From Bradyrhizobium sp. WSM1417 (GTDB lineage Bacteria; Pseudomonadota; Alphaproteobacteria; Rhizobiales; Xanthobacteraceae), in contig NZ_KI911783.1 of the NCBI RefSeq assembly GCF_000515415.1, positions 3,896,392-3,960,391 of the forward strand: 64,000 nt of DNA. The letters run 5' to 3'. A model generated the notes under the pieces. It saw only the letters and a list, made by a program, of their open reading frames with translations. It did no database searches and was not told the DNA's origin. Of this stretch, positions 10,548 to 19,190 are shown piece after piece. The translations under genes and the position numbers were made by a program. The number at the start of each line of letters is the position of its first letter. Positions within the stretch are counted from its first letter, which is position 1.

Positions 10548-12242
10548 ATGCGGATTTGGGGGGCAGCGCTAGGGGTTGGGTTGGCAGCGTCGTGCATCGC
10601 CTCCGCGCGGGCGCAGATTCCGTCGATCAATCCCGGCGTGATCCAGAACGACGTCGACCGGCAACGCCGGCAGCTCGAACAACAGAGCGCGCCGCCCAAG
10701 CTCAACGGGCCGGCGGTGATTGGCGGCGAGCGGGAGAAGTCCCAGCTCCTGAAGCCGGGCGGGCCGAAATTCCGCCTGCGCAAGGTCGAGTTCGACGCCT
10801 CCAAATTCATTACGCCGGCTGAGCTCGACGAGATCGCGAAGAAGTATGTCGGCAAGAACGTCGACATCGCCTCGCTGCTGCAGCTCGTCGCCGATATCAA
10901 CGCCATCTATACCGAGCGCGGCATCGTCACGGGCATCGCGACGCTGCCCGAGCAGGATGCCAAGGGCGGCATCGTCCGCGTCAAGCTGACCGAAGGCCGG
11001 CTGCAGAAGACGACCATCGAGGGCAACAAGCAAACCCGCACCGAGTACATCCTTCAGCGCGTGAAGGAGCCCGAAGGCGAGGTCCTCGACGTTCCAAAAC
11101 TCAATCGCGACGTGATCTGGTTCAACCGAACCAACGACGTGCAGATCAAGGCGCTGCTGCAGCCCGGCACGAGCTTCGGCCTGACCGATCTCCAGTTCGC
11201 CGTGATCGAGCCGCCGGTCGACACGTTGCAGCTCTTCACCGACAACCAGGGCGCGGAAAACACCGGGCGTTGGGAGGGTGGGGCCTTCTACAAGCGCCAC
11301 GGCCTGTTCGGCGTCGACGACCGCTTGACCTTCTACGGCGTCCGTTCCGACGGCAACCTCAACGGCAATGTCGCCTACAGCATCCCGGTCAATCCCTGGG
11401 GCGGCCGCGCCGGTGTCAGCTATACCGAAGGCAAGATCAAGATCATCCAGGGACCGTTCGTCGCGCTCGACGTGACCGGACGCTCGAGCCAGGCCGCGGT
11501 CAATTTCAGCCAACCGGTCTGGGTGACGCAGAACTGGCTGGTGCTGCTCAACGCCGCGGAGACCGAGGGCAAGACGGTCAGCCGCTTCGCCACGGTCGCC
11601 GTGACCCAGGATCATTACGACAAAGCGACGGCCGGCCTCTCGGTGACCAATTCCGGCAACACCTATTCGATCACGGTCTCGCCGGCGGTGAACTACATCA
11701 CGTGGCAAGCCCACGTGCTCGGCAATAATCGCACGTTCAACACCTATACCGGCTCGATGTTCGCCACCAGCGCCGCAGGGCCTGCAAATTTCAGCACCAA
11801 TGTGCTGGCGAGCTGGCAGTACACGCAGGAAAAGCTGCTGCCGGGCGACCAGATCTTCTCGATCGGCGGTCCGACCACCGTGCGCGGTTATCCCTCCAAC
11901 TCGGCGTCCGGCGACAGCGGCTATTATTTCAACGCCGAGCTGCACTACAATTGGTCGCAATGGCTCAGGGGTTTCGACACCTACATCTTCACCGACTGGG
12001 GTGCGGTGTATTCGACGTTTCCCGGGATCACCGAGCTGGGCTCGGTCGGCGTCGGCTTCTCCTGGACCTACGCCTCGTTCCTGACGTTCGAGGCGAATTA
12101 CGCGACGCCGTTGAAGATGGCTGTCTCGACCCAGAACCATTACGAGGCCTATGGCCGTGTCATTTTCCGGCCGTTGTTGATGTTCCAGAAGCAGGAAAGC
12201 CCCACGCCTGTGGCGGCGGTTGCCGGCAGGAGCAAGTCGTAG
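10548..12242 (+). CDS. Two-partner-secretion outer-membrane transporter (TpsB, ShlB/FhaC family)
   Basis: This protein should export the upstream giant exoprotein across the outer membrane. An in-frame ATG at 10530 overlaps the exoprotein stop, but the ATG at 10548 starts a clean signal peptide ending near ARAQ, so I prefer it. After the signal peptide come a Q/R-rich linker, POTRA-like repeats (about residues 70-210, including an FRLRKVEFD strand and an IYTERG-type segment), and a beta-barrel to the end. The VRGYP motif near nt 11878 is the conserved lid-loop motif of FhaC-type transporters. About 564 residues is normal for the family. Gene order is A then B, with overlap or a few bases between them, so the two are probably co-transcribed. 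Confidence 0.92.
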   Translation: MRIWGAALGVGLAASCIASARAQIPSINPGVIQNDVDRQRRQLEQQSAPPKLNGPAVIGGEREKSQLLKPGGPKFRLRKVEFDASKFITPAELDEIAKKYVGKNVDIASLLQLVADINAIYTERGIVTGIATLPEQDAKGGIVRVKLTEGRLQKTTIEGNKQTRTEYILQRVKEPEGEVLDVPKLNRDVIWFNRTNDVQIKALLQPGTSFGLTDLQFAVIEPPVDTLQLFTDNQGAENTGRWEGGAFYKRHGLFGVDDRLTFYGVRSDGNLNGNVAYSIPVNPWGGRAGVSYTEGKIKIIQGPFVALDVTGRSSQAAVNFSQPVWVTQNWLVLLNAAETEGKTVSRFATVAVTQDHYDKATAGLSVTNSGNTYSITVSPAVNYITWQAHVLGNNRTFNTYTGSMFATSAAGPANFSTNVLASWQYTQEKLLPGDQIFSIGGPTTVRGYPSNSASGDSGYYFNAELHYNWSQWLRGFDTYIFTDWGAVYSTFPGITELGSVGVGFSWTYASFLTFEANYATPLKMAVSTQNHYEAYGRVIFRPLLMFQKQESPTPVAAVAGRSKS

Positions 12243-12260
12243 CTGAAGCTCTCTCCGTCG

Positions 12261-12377
12261 TCTTTGCGAGGAGCTCTTGCGACGAAGCAATCCAGACTGC
12301 TTCGGCGGCAAGATTCTGGATTGCTTCGCTTCCGCCTTCGCTCTTCGAGCTACGGCGGACAAGCCGCTCGCAATGAC
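12261..12377. repeat. Palindromic intergenic repeat (Bradyrhizobium-type dispersed element)
   Basis: The region between tpsB and bluB is a nested palindrome. Outer ends TTGCGAG (12264-12270) and CTCGCAA (12367-12373) are exact inverted repeats, and 14-bp inner arms at 12283-12296 and 12315-12328 (core gaagcaatccaga) pair perfectly. From memory, elements built on this core with Ttgcgag/ctcgcaatgac ends are dispersed widely in Bradyrhizobium intergenic DNA. It lies between two genes transcribed toward each other and could act as a bidirectional terminator. Confidence 0.75.
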
Positions 12378-12404
12378 AGGCGATGGACTGCAATGCGGGT
12401 CTGA

Positions 12405-13037
12405 TTAACGCCGCAGCGTGAACTCATCCGCGCCGCGGCGCTGCTCCCATTTCGCCTGTTCCAGCTCGGGCCGGTCGCATTCGATCTCGGGATAGCCGAT
12501 GCAGAGGTAGGCGATGAATTTCCAGGTGTCGGGCACGTCGAGACTGGCGTGGATGCGATCCGGATGGAGGATCGAGACCCAGCCAAGCCCGATGCCGTCG
12601 GCGCGCGCGGCCAGCCACATCGCGGTGATCGCCGCGACCACGGAATATTCCGTCGTCTCCGGCATTGTCGCGCGGCCGAGGCCGTGACCAACGTCGCTGG
12701 CCTTGTCCGCGAACACGGCGAGGTGGCTCGGGGCCTGTTCGAGACCCGACAGTTTCAGCGTGGCATAGCGCGCTGCGCGCTCACCGGCATAGGCATTCAG
12801 CGCGTCGGCGTTGCACGCTTTGAAGTCGTCGATCACGGCGCGACGCCGTGCGTCGTCGTCGACGATGACGAAGCGCCAGGGCTGGCTGAGGCCGACCGAA
12901 GGCGAGAGACAGGCCGTCTCGATCAGGCGATCGACGGCGCCGTCAGGCAACGGATCGGCGCGAAAGCGGCGCACGTCGCGGCGCCACACGAACAGCTCGC
13001 GCAAGTGCTGGCGGAAGGTGTCGTCGAACTCGACCAT
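12405..13037 (-). CDS. bluB: 5,6-dimethylbenzimidazole synthase BluB
   Basis: BluB cleaves reduced FMN with oxygen to make 5,6-dimethylbenzimidazole, the lower ligand of B12. The protein (210 aa) is a flavin-dependent nitroreductase-fold enzyme: an N-terminal WRRDVRRF phosphate-binding stretch, then SPSVGLSQPWRF, the usual BluB flavin contact, and a C-terminal GWVSIL segment. The ATG at 13037 has a GGAGG Shine-Dalgarno about 8 nt upstream and begins 4 nt after the cobS stop; a start at 13070 would needlessly overlap cobS. It is the last gene of cobP-cobS-bluB, so the nucleotide-loop assembly genes sit with the gene that makes the base. Confidence 0.93.
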   Translation of the reverse strand: MVEFDDTFRQHLRELFVWRRDVRRFRADPLPDGAVDRLIETACLSPSVGLSQPWRFVIVDDDARRRAVIDDFKACNADALNAYAGERAARYATLKLSGLEQAPSHLAVFADKASDVGHGLGRATMPETTEYSVVAAITAMWLAARADGIGLGWVSILHPDRIHASLDVPDTWKFIAYLCIGYPEIECDRPELEQAKWEQRRGADEFTLRR

Positions 13038-13041
13038 CGCG

Positions 13042-13824
13042 TCACCCTCCGATCTGGACAGCTGCGGCAACCAGCAGGATCAGAATCTCGCCAGTCTGCT
13101 CGAACGCGCCGAGGATGTCGCCGGTCTGCCCGCCAATCTGGCGGATGGCAAGTCGCGCCAGCATCAGGCCGGCGAGGGAGAGCAGGATCAGGCTCACCAG
13201 CGCCTTGCCTGGCCCAAGCGCGAGCGTGAGCGCGAGGATTCCAACAGCGAAGGCGATCGCGATGCTGCGGCCCGGCGGTGATCCCGCACTCGCCGACAGG
13301 CCGTCAGGTCGCGCAGGCGCGACCTGCGACATGAAGGCCGGCAAGCCCGCGCGGGCCGCAGTATGCGCAGCGCACAGTGCGAGCGCGACTGCCCACGGAT
13401 TGGCGATCGCCGCGAGCGCGCTCCAGCGCAGGCCGAACGACAGGATCAGCGCGCAGACGCCATAGGTGCCGATCCGGCTGTCGCGCATGATCTCGAGCTT
13501 GCGTTCGCGCGTGCGGCCGCCGCCGAGCCCGTCGGCAGTATCGGTAAGGCCGTCCTCGTGCAGCGCGCCGGTGACGAGGGCGGTCGCGGACAGTGCGAGC
13601 AGGGCGGCAAGGTTCGGTGTCAGTCCGAACCGGCTGGAAATCGCATAAACCAAAGCGCCGGTAAGCCCGACCGCCAGCCCCGCAACGGGAAGCGCCCAGG
13701 CCGCGCGCGCGATGGCCCCGTCGCCGGCTGGCTTCGATGAGGCGACGGGAAGGATCGTCACGAACGATGCCGCGATCCTGAGATCGGCGATGACGTCTCG
13801 CAAGAATTGGTCGCGCGGCATCAT
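13042..13824 (-). CDS. cobS: Adenosylcobinamide-GDP ribazoletransferase (cobalamin synthase, CobS/CobV)
   Basis: This membrane enzyme joins adenosylcobinamide-GDP with alpha-ribazole (phosphate) in the last steps of B12 synthesis. The 260-aa protein is strongly hydrophobic with several predicted membrane segments, and has the family signature around HEDGLTDTADGLGGG followed by IMRDSRIGTYG (acidic residues that bind Mg and substrate). Its start overlaps the cobP stop by 4 bp. In Pseudomonas denitrificans nomenclature this gene is cobV; it must not be confused with the CobS cobaltochelatase subunit, which is absent from the window. Confidence 0.95.
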   Translation of the reverse strand: MMPRDQFLRDVIADLRIAASFVTILPVASSKPAGDGAIARAAWALPVAGLAVGLTGALVYAISSRFGLTPNLAALLALSATALVTGALHEDGLTDTADGLGGGRTRERKLEIMRDSRIGTYGVCALILSFGLRWSALAAIANPWAVALALCAAHTAARAGLPAFMSQVAPARPDGLSASAGSPPGRSIAIAFAVGILALTLALGPGKALVSLILLSLAGLMLARLAIRQIGGQTGDILGAFEQTGEILILLVAAAVQIGG

Positions 13825-14324
13825 TTCAGTTTCATCGGCAGGCCGGCGACGATGAATTCGACTTCGTCGGCGACTTCAGCGATGACCTGGTTCATGATCC
13901 CGGCAACGTCCCGAAAGCTGCGCGCCAGCGCATTGTCAGGCACTATGCCAAGGCCGACCTCGTTGGTCACGAAGACGACGGGACTCTTAAGGCGGGGCAT
14001 GGCGCCGGCAAGCTCCTCGATCTCGCGTTCCCAGTCGCGCTCCGCATACATCAGGTTGGAGAGCCACAGCGTCAGGCAATCGACGAGCCGCGCGCCGCCG
14101 CCGTCGGTGGCGAGCAGCGCGGGCACGAGATCGAGCGGCACTTCGCGTTCGATCCAGTCGGTTCCGCGGCGCGCGCGATGTCTGGCGATACGCGCCTCCA
14201 TTTCGGCATCGAGAGCCTCGGCCGTCGCGAGATAGACCGGCTGCCCGGGAAAGGCGCGCGTGCGCATTTCCGCGCGCTTGCTCTTGCCCGAACGTGCTCC
14301 GCCGGTGATCAAAATGACGGCCAT
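13821..14324 (-). CDS. cobP: Bifunctional adenosylcobinamide kinase/adenosylcobinamide-phosphate guanylyltransferase (CobP/CobU)
   Basis: CobP phosphorylates adenosylcobinamide and then guanylylates it to the GDP form used by CobS. The 167-aa protein begins with the family P-loop GGARSGKS (residues 8-15), has the RHRARR segment containing the likely guanylylated His, and a VTNEVGLGIVP motif. It heads the minus-strand operon cobP-cobS-bluB, with a GGAGAC ribosome site just before the ATG. The 121 bp to the divergent cobD gene must hold both promoters; I see no riboswitch there. Confidence 0.95.
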   Translation of the reverse strand: MAVILITGGARSGKSKRAEMRTRAFPGQPVYLATAEALDAEMEARIARHRARRGTDWIEREVPLDLVPALLATDGGGARLVDCLTLWLSNLMYAERDWEREIEELAGAMPRLKSPVVFVTNEVGLGIVPDNALARSFRDVAGIMNQVIAEVADEVEFIVAGLPMKLK

Positions 14325-14445
14325 GAAGTCTCCTGTCGGCCTGCACTAATCACCAAACGCGGCCAAAAACAAAGCCGAAATCCGCCAATGAGGGGCTTGC
14401 GCTCCGGCCACCCTTTGCGCAACAGGGGCAGGACAGGAGGCGGGC

Positions 14446-15387
14446 GTGGGTTTTGCGGGCGCGATGGCGGTGGCGATGGTGGTGGATGCCCTGTTGGGCT
14501 GGCCGCCGTGGTTGTTCGCGCGGATCGGCCATCCCGTCACCTGGTTGGGGCGGCTGATTTCTGCCATCGACACTGCCTGGAATCGACCGTCTGATCCGCC
14601 GGCATTTCGCCGTGCCGCTGGTCTCGCCGGAGCGCTCACGGTGATCGGGCTCTCGGTCGCGCTCGGCTGGGCGCTACAGTCCCTGCTTCCCTTGGGGTGG
14701 GTCCAGATCGTGCTGGTCGGTGTGCTGGCCTGGCCGCTGGTCGCCTTGCGCTCCTTGCACGACCACGTTGCTGCCGTCGCAAATCCGATGCGAGCGGGTG
14801 ACATCGCCGCCGCCCGAGACGCGGTCTCGCGCATCGTCGGCCGCGATCCCGCCGCGCTCGATGAGGCCGGGATCGCGCGCGCGGCGATCGAGAGCCTCGC
14901 CGAGAATGCGTCCGACGGCATCGTCGCACCGGTGTTCTGGGGCGCGCTGTTCGGTCTGCCCGGCATTTTGGGCTACAAGGCGATCAACACGCTGGACTCC
15001 ATGATCGGCCATCGCTCCGAACGCCACGAAGCCTTCGGCTGGGCCGCGGCGCGCATCGACGATGTCGCCAATTTCATTCCGGCGCGGCTGACCGGATTTC
15101 TGTTCGTGCTGCTGGCGCCCCAGCGATCAGAGGCGCTGTCGTGCATGACGCGGGACGCACGCCGACATCGATCGCCCAATGCCGGCTGGCCGGAAGCGGC
15201 TATGGCCGGCGCGCTTGGCGTGCGGCTCAGCGGTCCGCGGATCTATCACGGCAGCACCACCAACGAGCCCTGGCTGAATGAAGGGGCGCGCGATCCGCTT
15301 GCCGCCGACATCGATCGGGGATTGACGGTTTACCGCCGCGCCATGCTGCTGCTCGCCGCTGTCCTTGCGATCCTGGCCTTCGCGTGA
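14446..15387 (+). CDS. cobD: Adenosylcobinamide-phosphate synthase (CobD/CbiB)
   Basis: CobD attaches the aminopropanol arm (or its phosphate) to adenosylcobyric acid. The 313-aa membrane protein has several hydrophobic segments and the diagnostic block NASDGIVAPVFWG followed by KAINTLDSMIGH. The start is GTG, preceded by an AGGAGG ribosome site (14431-14440 region); no ATG is better placed. It overlaps cobC by 4 bp, so the enzyme supplying (R)-1-amino-2-propanol phosphate is co-translated with the enzyme that uses it. CobC-family Salmonella naming differs: this is not the Salmonella CobD decarboxylase. Confidence 0.94.
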   Translation: MGFAGAMAVAMVVDALLGWPPWLFARIGHPVTWLGRLISAIDTAWNRPSDPPAFRRAAGLAGALTVIGLSVALGWALQSLLPLGWVQIVLVGVLAWPLVALRSLHDHVAAVANPMRAGDIAAARDAVSRIVGRDPAALDEAGIARAAIESLAENASDGIVAPVFWGALFGLPGILGYKAINTLDSMIGHRSERHEAFGWAAARIDDVANFIPARLTGFLFVLLAPQRSEALSCMTRDARRHRSPNAGWPEAAMAGALGVRLSGPRIYHGSTTNEPWLNEGARDPLAADIDRGLTVYRRAMLLLAAVLAILAFA

Positions 15388-16361
15388 AAGAACAGCGCAT
15401 GCGCGAGCACGGTGGAAATCTCGATCAGGCCCAGCAGCGTTTCGGCGGTCGCGCGGAGGACTGGATCGATCTGTCGACCGGGATCAACCGCCTGCCTTAT
15501 CCCGTGGGCGAGGTGAGCTCGCGCGCGTGGAGCGCGTTGCCGTCGCGCGCCGAGATCGAGGCTCTGCATCAGGCGGCGCGGCACGCTTACCGCACGAGCG
15601 CGGCGGTCGTTGCGCTTGGCGGCGCACAGGCCGCAATTCAATTGCTGCCGCAACTCGCACCACCCCGCCGCGCGCGCATCCTCGCGCCGACCTACAACGA
15701 ATATGCCGCGGTCCTCTCGGCCGCGGGCTGGGAGGTCCAGGAGGTCGGGGAGCTCGACGCGCTGGTCGGCGCCGAGCTCGCCGTCGTCGTCAATCCCAAC
15801 AATCCCGATGGCCGATGTCATACGCCAAAGGATTTGCTGGCGCTGCTGCCGCTCGTCGGCCGTCTCGTCGTCGACGAAAGTTTTGCCGATGTGGCCCCGC
15901 AGCTATCGCTTGCATCCGAGGATCGGCCGGGGCTGCTGATTTTGCGCTCCTTCGGAAAGTTCTACGGCCTTGCCGGCCTGCGGCTCGGCTTCGCGCTCGG
16001 CAATTCGTCCGACATCGCCAGGATCGCATCGATGTCGGGGCCTTGGCCGGTCTCGGGAGCGGCAATCGCGATCGGTTGCCGCGCTCTGCATGACGATGCC
16101 TGGGCCGAAGCAACGTCCGCACGGCTCGCGCGAGACTGCGGTCGCCTCGACGGCATGGTGCAGTCGCAAGGCTGGACGGTCATTGGCGGGACGCAGCTGT
16201 TTCGCCTCTACGCGACGCCTGACGCGCTCGCCGCACAGGAGAAGCTGGCGAGTCGCCACATCTGGTCGCGCGTGTTCGCGCGAGAGCCGACATGGCTGCG
16301 CCTCGGGCTTCCGGGCGGCGACTCCGAATGGACGCGCCTGACTGAGGTTCTAGCGCGCTAG
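15384..16361 (+). CDS. cobC: L-threonine-O-3-phosphate decarboxylase (CobC, PLP-dependent)
   Basis: This fold-type I PLP enzyme makes aminopropanol phosphate for the nucleotide loop. Visible features are the N-terminal HGGN-x16-DLSTGIN motif of the family, the NPNNPDG loop, and the PLP lysine in [10 protein letters not shown] (K192 from the GTG start). GTG at 15384 gives a GTGA overlap with cobD; an ATG at 15399 is an alternative start. Length 325 aa is normal. Its last 12 bp overlap the tail of cobQ on the opposite strand. No threonine kinase is recognisable in the window, so threonine phosphate must come from elsewhere. Confidence 0.93.
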   Translation: MKEQRMREHGGNLDQAQQRFGGRAEDWIDLSTGINRLPYPVGEVSSRAWSALPSRAEIEALHQAARHAYRTSAAVVALGGAQAAIQLLPQLAPPRRARILAPTYNEYAAVLSAAGWEVQEVGELDALVGAELAVVVNPNNPDGRCHTPKDLLALLPLVGRLVVDESFADVAPQLSLASEDRPGLLILRSFGKFYGLAGLRLGFALGNSSDIARIASMSGPWPVSGAAIAIGCRALHDDAWAEATSARLARDCGRLDGMVQSQGWTVIGGTQLFRLYATPDALAAQEKLASRHIWSRVFAREPTWLRLGLPGGDSEWTRLTEVLAR

Positions 16362-17798
16362 CGCGAGCAGGCCTTCGACGTCGAGATGGGCTTCGATGTG
16401 ATCGGCGAGCGCATCGAGCGCGCTCTCGACCCTGGCGGAATAGGGCTCGTCGCCGGCGGGAATGTCGAGCTTCGCCAAAAACGCCTTGCGGAAAACATCC
16501 GACGTGAACAGGCCGTGCAGATAACTGCCCTGCACGCGTCCGTCGCGCGAGATCGCGCCTTCCGGTTCGCCGTTCAGCCTTGCGAATGGCCGCGCGCGAT
16601 CCGGACCATCGGTGCGGCCGATGTGGATTTCATAAGCCTCGATCGGCTGATCCGTCGCGGCATGCACGGCCGCGACACGCGTCAGCGTCTTCTGCGGGCT
16701 CATCACCGTCTCGACGTCCAGAAGTCCGAGACCCGGTGTGTCGCCGGCGGGGCCTTCGATCCCATCGGGATCCGTGACGCTGCGTCCGAGCATCTGATAG
16801 CCGCCGCAGAGGCCGAGCACATGGCCGCCTCTGCGGTGATGCGCCAGGAGATCGATGTCCCAGCCTTGCGCGCGCAGGAAGGCGAGATCGCCGCAAGTGG
16901 ATTTCGAGCCGGGGATGATGACGAGCCTGACGTCGCCGGGAATGGCCTCGCCCGGCCGCACCATCACGAGATCGACGCCGGGCTCGAGCTTGAGCGGATC
17001 GAGATCATCGAAATTGGCAATCCGCGACAGCGCGAGACAGGCGATCTTGCATTGGCCCGGCTTGCGCGCATCGCTCAGGCCCAGCGCATCCTCAGCTGGC
17101 AACTCGCCGGCGCGCGCGAACCAGGGCAGCACGCCAAAGCCGCGCCATGCGGTCTTTTCTTCGATCAGTCTGTAGCCGTCGTCGAACAATGTCGGATCGC
17201 CGCGGAACTTGTTGATGACAAAACCCTGGATCATCGCGGCATCATCCGGGTCGATCACCGTCTTGATGCCGACGAGTTGCGCGATGACACCGCCGCGGTC
17301 GATGTCGCCGACCAGCACGACCGGCACATCGGCCTTGCGCGCAAAACCCATATTGGCGATGTCGGCCTTGCGCAGGTTCACCTCGGCCGGGCTGCCGGCG
17401 CCTTCCACCAGCACGAGATCGGCGCGCGCCTTCAGCCGCTCGAAGCTCTCCAGCACGGCGCCCATCAATGATGGCTTCATCGCCGCATATTCACGCGCAC
17501 GCGCGGTCGCGATGCGTTTTCCCTGCACGATCACCTGCGCGCCGACATCGGTCTCGGGCTTGAGCAGCACCGGGTTCATGTCGGTGTGCGGCTCGACGCC
17601 GGCGGCGAGCGCCTGGAGCGCCTGGGCGCGGCCGATCTCGCCGCCGTCGACCGTGACGGCCGCATTGTTCGACATGTTCTGCGGCTTGAACGGGAGCACG
17701 CGCAGGCCGCGTCGCACAAAGGCGCGCGCGAGGCCGGCGACGATGAGCGATTTGCCCACGTCCGAGCCGGCGCCCTGGATCATCAATGCGCGCGCCAT
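16350..17798 (-). CDS. cobQ: Cobyric acid synthase (CobQ, glutamine-hydrolysing)
   Basis: CobQ amidates positions b, d, e and g of adenosylcobyrinic acid a,c-diamide using glutamine and ATP. The 482-aa protein has an N-terminal dethiobiotin-synthetase-like ATPase domain with P-loop GAGSDVGKS (residues 9-17) and the MSNNA segment, and a C-terminal class I-like glutaminase domain with nucleophile C331 in [11 protein letters not shown] and His428 in GSYLHGLF. It lies 10 bp downstream of cobO on the same strand, and its 3' end overlaps cobC tail-to-tail. Confidence 0.96.
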   Translation of the reverse strand: MARALMIQGAGSDVGKSLIVAGLARAFVRRGLRVLPFKPQNMSNNAAVTVDGGEIGRAQALQALAAGVEPHTDMNPVLLKPETDVGAQVIVQGKRIATARAREYAAMKPSLMGAVLESFERLKARADLVLVEGAGSPAEVNLRKADIANMGFARKADVPVVLVGDIDRGGVIAQLVGIKTVIDPDDAAMIQGFVINKFRGDPTLFDDGYRLIEEKTAWRGFGVLPWFARAGELPAEDALGLSDARKPGQCKIACLALSRIANFDDLDPLKLEPGVDLVMVRPGEAIPGDVRLVIIPGSKSTCGDLAFLRAQGWDIDLLAHHRRGGHVLGLCGGYQMLGRSVTDPDGIEGPAGDTPGLGLLDVETVMSPQKTLTRVAAVHAATDQPIEAYEIHIGRTDGPDRARPFARLNGEPEGAISRDGRVQGSYLHGLFTSDVFRKAFLAKLDIPAGDEPYSARVESALDALADHIEAHLDVEGLLALAR

Positions 17799-17808
17799 CG
17801 CGAGCTTC

Positions 17809-18444
17809 TTAGAACTCGACGCCGGCTTGCGCCTTGATGCCGGAGCGGAAGGGATGCTTGACCAGCGTCATCTCGGTGACGAGATCGGCGATCTCGATCA
17901 GCTCGTCCTTGGCGTTGCGTCCGGTGAGCACGACATGCGTCATCGGCGGCTTCTGCGTCGTGAGGAATTCGACAACCTCCGCGATGTCGAGATAGTCGTA
18001 GCGCAGCGCGATGTTGATCTCATCGAGCACGACCATGCGGAGATTCTGGTCGAGGATCAGCTCCTTGGCTTTCTCCCAGCCGGCGCGCGCGGCGGCGATG
18101 TCGCGGGCGCGGTCCTGCGTCTCCCAGGTAAAACCTTCGCCCATGGCGTGGAACTGGCAGAGGTCGCCGAAATGGCCGGTGAGCATGCGGCGCTCGCCGG
18201 TGTCCCAGGCGCCCTTGATGAACTGCACGACCGCGCAGGGGAAGCCATGGGCGACGCAGCGGACGATCATGCCGAAGGCGGAGGAGGACTTGCCCTTGCC
18301 GGCGCCGGTGTGGACGATGATGAGGCCCTTTTCGCCGCTCTTGGTCGCCATGATCTTGTCGCGGGCGACCTTCTTCTTCGCCATTTTCGAGGCGTGGCGG
18401 GCGTCGGTTTCGTCGGCCGTCTGGGTATCCGGTTCTGACGTCAT
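17809..18444 (-). CDS. cobO: Cob(I)yrinic acid a,c-diamide adenosyltransferase (CobO/BtuR)
   Basis: CobO transfers the 5'-deoxyadenosyl group from ATP to cobalt. The 211-aa protein has the Walker-A variant [14 protein letters not shown], then the [11 protein letters not shown] stretch, the VVLDEIN Walker-B-like motif and a HVVLTGRNA segment, all diagnostic of the BtuR family. An upstream extension of the frame runs into the divergent riboswitch and does not look like protein; the ATG at 18444, preceded by an AAGGA site, gives the normal family N-terminus. The Lys/Ala-rich first 40 residues resemble other rhizobial CobO proteins. Co-transcribed with cobQ. Confidence 0.95.
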   Translation of the reverse strand: MTSEPDTQTADETDARHASKMAKKKVARDKIMATKSGEKGLIIVHTGAGKGKSSSAFGMIVRCVAHGFPCAVVQFIKGAWDTGERRMLTGHFGDLCQFHAMGEGFTWETQDRARDIAAARAGWEKAKELILDQNLRMVVLDEINIALRYDYLDIAEVVEFLTTQKPPMTHVVLTGRNAKDELIEIADLVTEMTLVKHPFRSGIKAQAGVEF

Positions 18445-18495
18445 CGGACGGGGTCCTTCGGCTTGACAAGAGGCGGTCGGGGGCAAATGGTGGCC

Positions 18496-18692
18496 CGGCG
18501 TTGGTTCCTGTCCTACGACAGGCGAAGAGGGAATGCGATAGGGCCCGAATCGGCAAGATTTGGTTCCAAAATGCAGCCGCCCCCGCGACCGTGACCGGAG
18601 AGATGCCCGAAGCCACTGATCCCCATGGGATCGGGAAGGCGGGGATCGAAGGGGAAACCCTGCTCCGGAAGCCGGGAGACCTGCCAGCGCGG
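18496..18692 (+). promoter_or_regulatory. Cobalamin riboswitch 1, upstream of the DUF1636-cobW-cobN unit
   Basis: The sequence carries the ordered conserved blocks of the B12 element: GGTTCCTGTCC early, AGAGGGAATGCG, GCAGCCGCCCCCGCGACCGTGA, GCCACTG, GGGAAGGC, and the B12 box GCCGGGAGACCTGCC near 18671-18685. The closing stem P1 pairs 18498-18504 (gcgttgg) with 18684-18690 (ccagcgc). About 105 nt separate it from the first start codon. It should lower expression of the downstream cobalt/early-corrin operon when adenosylcobalamin is plentiful. Confidence 0.93.
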
Positions 18693-18797
18693 ACGATTTT
18701 GGACCGGCGGACGGGGTGTTCCGCGACGGGGAAACGGGCCTTCGCAAGAACGGTTCGTGGGCCTCTTCGCTTCCCGCTGTTTATTCTGGAAGAAGCG

Positions 18798-19190
18798 ATG
18801 ACCGTCACACTTCATGTCTGCATCACCTGCCGCGCCGGCGAGACGCTTGGCGAGGGCGAGACGACGCCCGGCAAGCGCCTGCATGGTGCGATCCTCGAGG
18901 CCGGCGTGCCCGACGGCGTCAGCGTGGTTCCCGTCGAATGCCTGTCTGCATGCAACCAGGGTTGCTCGGTCGCGCTCAGCGCGCCCGGCCGCTGGTCCTA
19001 TGTCTATGGTCGCCTCTCGGATGCGCATGCGAGCGACGTGGTCGCGGGCGCCGCGGCCTATGCGGCCGCGCCCGATGGCCTCGTGCCCTGGCGCAGCCGC
19101 CCGGAGATCTTCCGCAAGCAATCGCTTGCCCGCATTCCCCCCATTCCCCCCATTCTCCCCTTGGCCGTCGTGCCGGAGCCCGCCGAATGA
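18798..19190 (+). CDS. DUF1636-family (2Fe-2S ferredoxin-like) metal-binding protein
   Basis: A 130-aa protein with CITC near residue 8 and a CLSACNQGC cluster near residue 50, the Cys pattern of DUF1636 proteins that repeatedly occur beside cobW and cobN. Four Cys in thioredoxin-like-ferredoxin spacing suggest an iron-sulfur or cobalt-binding role, but no function is established. Being first after the B12 riboswitch and overlapping cobW by 4 bp, it is probably part of cobalt handling for CobN. The C-terminal region has an IPPIPPILP run coded by a 9-bp tandem repeat (19133-19159). The ATG at 18798 follows a GGAAGAAG ribosome site. Confidence 0.85.
   Translation: MTVTLHVCITCRAGETLGEGETTPGKRLHGAILEAGVPDGVSVVPVECLSACNQGCSVALSAPGRWSYVYGRLSDAHASDVVAGAAAYAAAPDGLVPWRSRPEIFRKQSLARIPPIPPILPLAVVPEPAE

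Noticed and set aside
10569..12362. 597-codon open frame on the minus strand opposite tpsB
   Set aside because: It is the antisense shadow of a well-supported transporter gene; Arg/Asp/Gly-rich low-complexity sequence is typical of reversed high-GC genes.
18445..18747. N-terminal extension of cobO to 18747
   Set aside because: It runs through the riboswitch region and lacks family similarity; the ATG at 18444 gives the normal CobO start.
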